Part shown: piece by piece, positions 63,755 to 64,000 of the stretch
How the letters are laid out: every line of letters begins with the position of its first letter
Numbering within the stretch: the stretch's first letter is position 1
Assembly: GCF_029360725.1 (NCBI RefSeq)
Contig: NZ_JARKMY010000009.1
Span: forward strand, 124,001 to 188,000
DNA: 64,000 nucleotides
DNA from: Chryseolinea sp. H1M3-3
GTDB taxonomy: Bacteria > Bacteroidota > Bacteroidia > Cytophagales > Cyclobacteriaceae
Direction of reading: 5' to 3'
Made by a program: the position numbers and the translations under genes
Notes under the pieces: generated by a model
The model's database searches: none
The model's input: the letters and a program-made list of their open reading frames with translations, nothing else
What the model was told of the DNA's origin: nothing

Positions 63755-64000
63755 TTACCGCTTCACAATCTTCATCGGAGTTTCTCCGTCAATTTTCAGG
63801 GTATACAAACCTGGGTTAAAATTATACAGGTTGATGGTGTAATCTCGAAGGGCACCTTCTGTTACTATCCTGCCGGTGTTGTCGAGAATAATGAAATGAT
63901 TTCCGATTAAATTTTTCGATGGGTATATCGTTATTTTATCCGCTGTCGGATTTGGCGCAAGACGCGTTTCTTCATAAAGGCTGGTTTCGAATCGTATCGA
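63755..64000 (-). CDS. C-terminal end of a T9SS-sorted protein (partial)
   Basis: The minus-strand frame is open from base 64000 to the stop at 63755-63757, giving the last 81 residues of a protein whose start lies beyond the window. They form a type A T9SS sorting domain: LAPNPTADKITIYPSKNLIG, then FIILDNTGRIVTEGALRDYT, LYNFNPGLYTLKI and a basic end MKIVKR. The domain directs secretion through the T9SS and is usually cleaved on attachment to the cell surface. What precedes it is unknown. Confidence 0.85.
   Translation of the reverse strand, partial: SIRFETSLYEETRLAPNPTADKITIYPSKNLIGNHFIILDNTGRIVTEGALRDYTINLYNFNPGLYTLKIDGETPMKIVKR

Overview
The window looks like a chromosomal stretch from a Bacteroidota bacterium, most likely of the Cytophagia/Cytophagales type. 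Three very large secreted proteins, plus a fourth cut by the right edge, end in type IX secretion (T9SS) C-terminal sorting domains. There is a PadR regulator followed by an FtsX permease carrying the PadR-associated N-terminal extension. Signal peptides ending in AQ or GQ and lipoprotein signals ending in SC are common, and a few promoters fit the Bacteroidota TTG-N19-TAnnTTTG pattern. No rRNA, tRNA, complete insertion sequence or CRISPR array was seen.

Layout. 1-3252: end of an RND periplasmic adaptor and its inner-membrane pump. 3451-8310: small exported peptide, NamZ-type muramidase, a possible small RNA/attenuator with a strong terminator, DinB-like protein, YegD-like Hsp70, and a membrane-anchored metallo-beta-lactamase-fold hydrolase. 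8509-11488: padR-permease operon. 11580-17646: NTF2-like protein, small membrane protein, a three-gene cell-surface operon (lipoprotein, probable beta-barrel, exported protein), a possible UDG-superfamily protein and a DUF1905 protein. 18088-22293: 1401-residue T9SS cargo with a zinc-protease-like HExxH motif and a seven-repeat propeller-like region. 22311-23378: four 252-bp tandem repeats. 23465-24664: YcaQ/AlkX-like DNA glycosylase. 24759-35172: a two-gene unit of giant T9SS proteins. 35428-38612: PIG-L deacetylase, serine hydrolase and AraC regulator, with a clear palindromic operator candidate between the last two.

38812-43838 is the most interesting part. It is a tightly overlapping four-gene operon encoding an N6-adenine DNA methyltransferase, a protein with two GHKL ATPase modules (one MutL/Hsp90-like, one histidine-kinase-like), a receiver-domain protein and a ComEC-like metallo-beta-lactamase-fold protein. 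It reads as a candidate genome-defence system that joins modification, two-component-like signalling and a possible nuclease effector. I cannot match it with confidence to a named system.

43839-50300 looks like accessory DNA. Four copies of a dispersed repeat punctuate it, between a BNR-repeat/MoaD pair, an NAD-dependent sugar epimerase/dehydrogenase, a VapBC-like toxin-antitoxin pair whose toxin seems internally shortened, and a lytic transglycosylase. 50318-60757 holds an NTF2-like protein, an AraC regulator, a serine hydrolase with TPR-like repeats, a frameshifted GT39-type glycosyltransferase, a DUF1593 protein, a PAS/DHp sensor lacking an ATPase domain, an ECF-type sigma factor and a peroxiredoxin-like protein. 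60790-64000 has an IPT-repeat lipoprotein with a second repeat family on both sides (one degenerate copy upstream, three 284-bp tandem copies downstream), then the C-terminus of another T9SS cargo on the minus strand.
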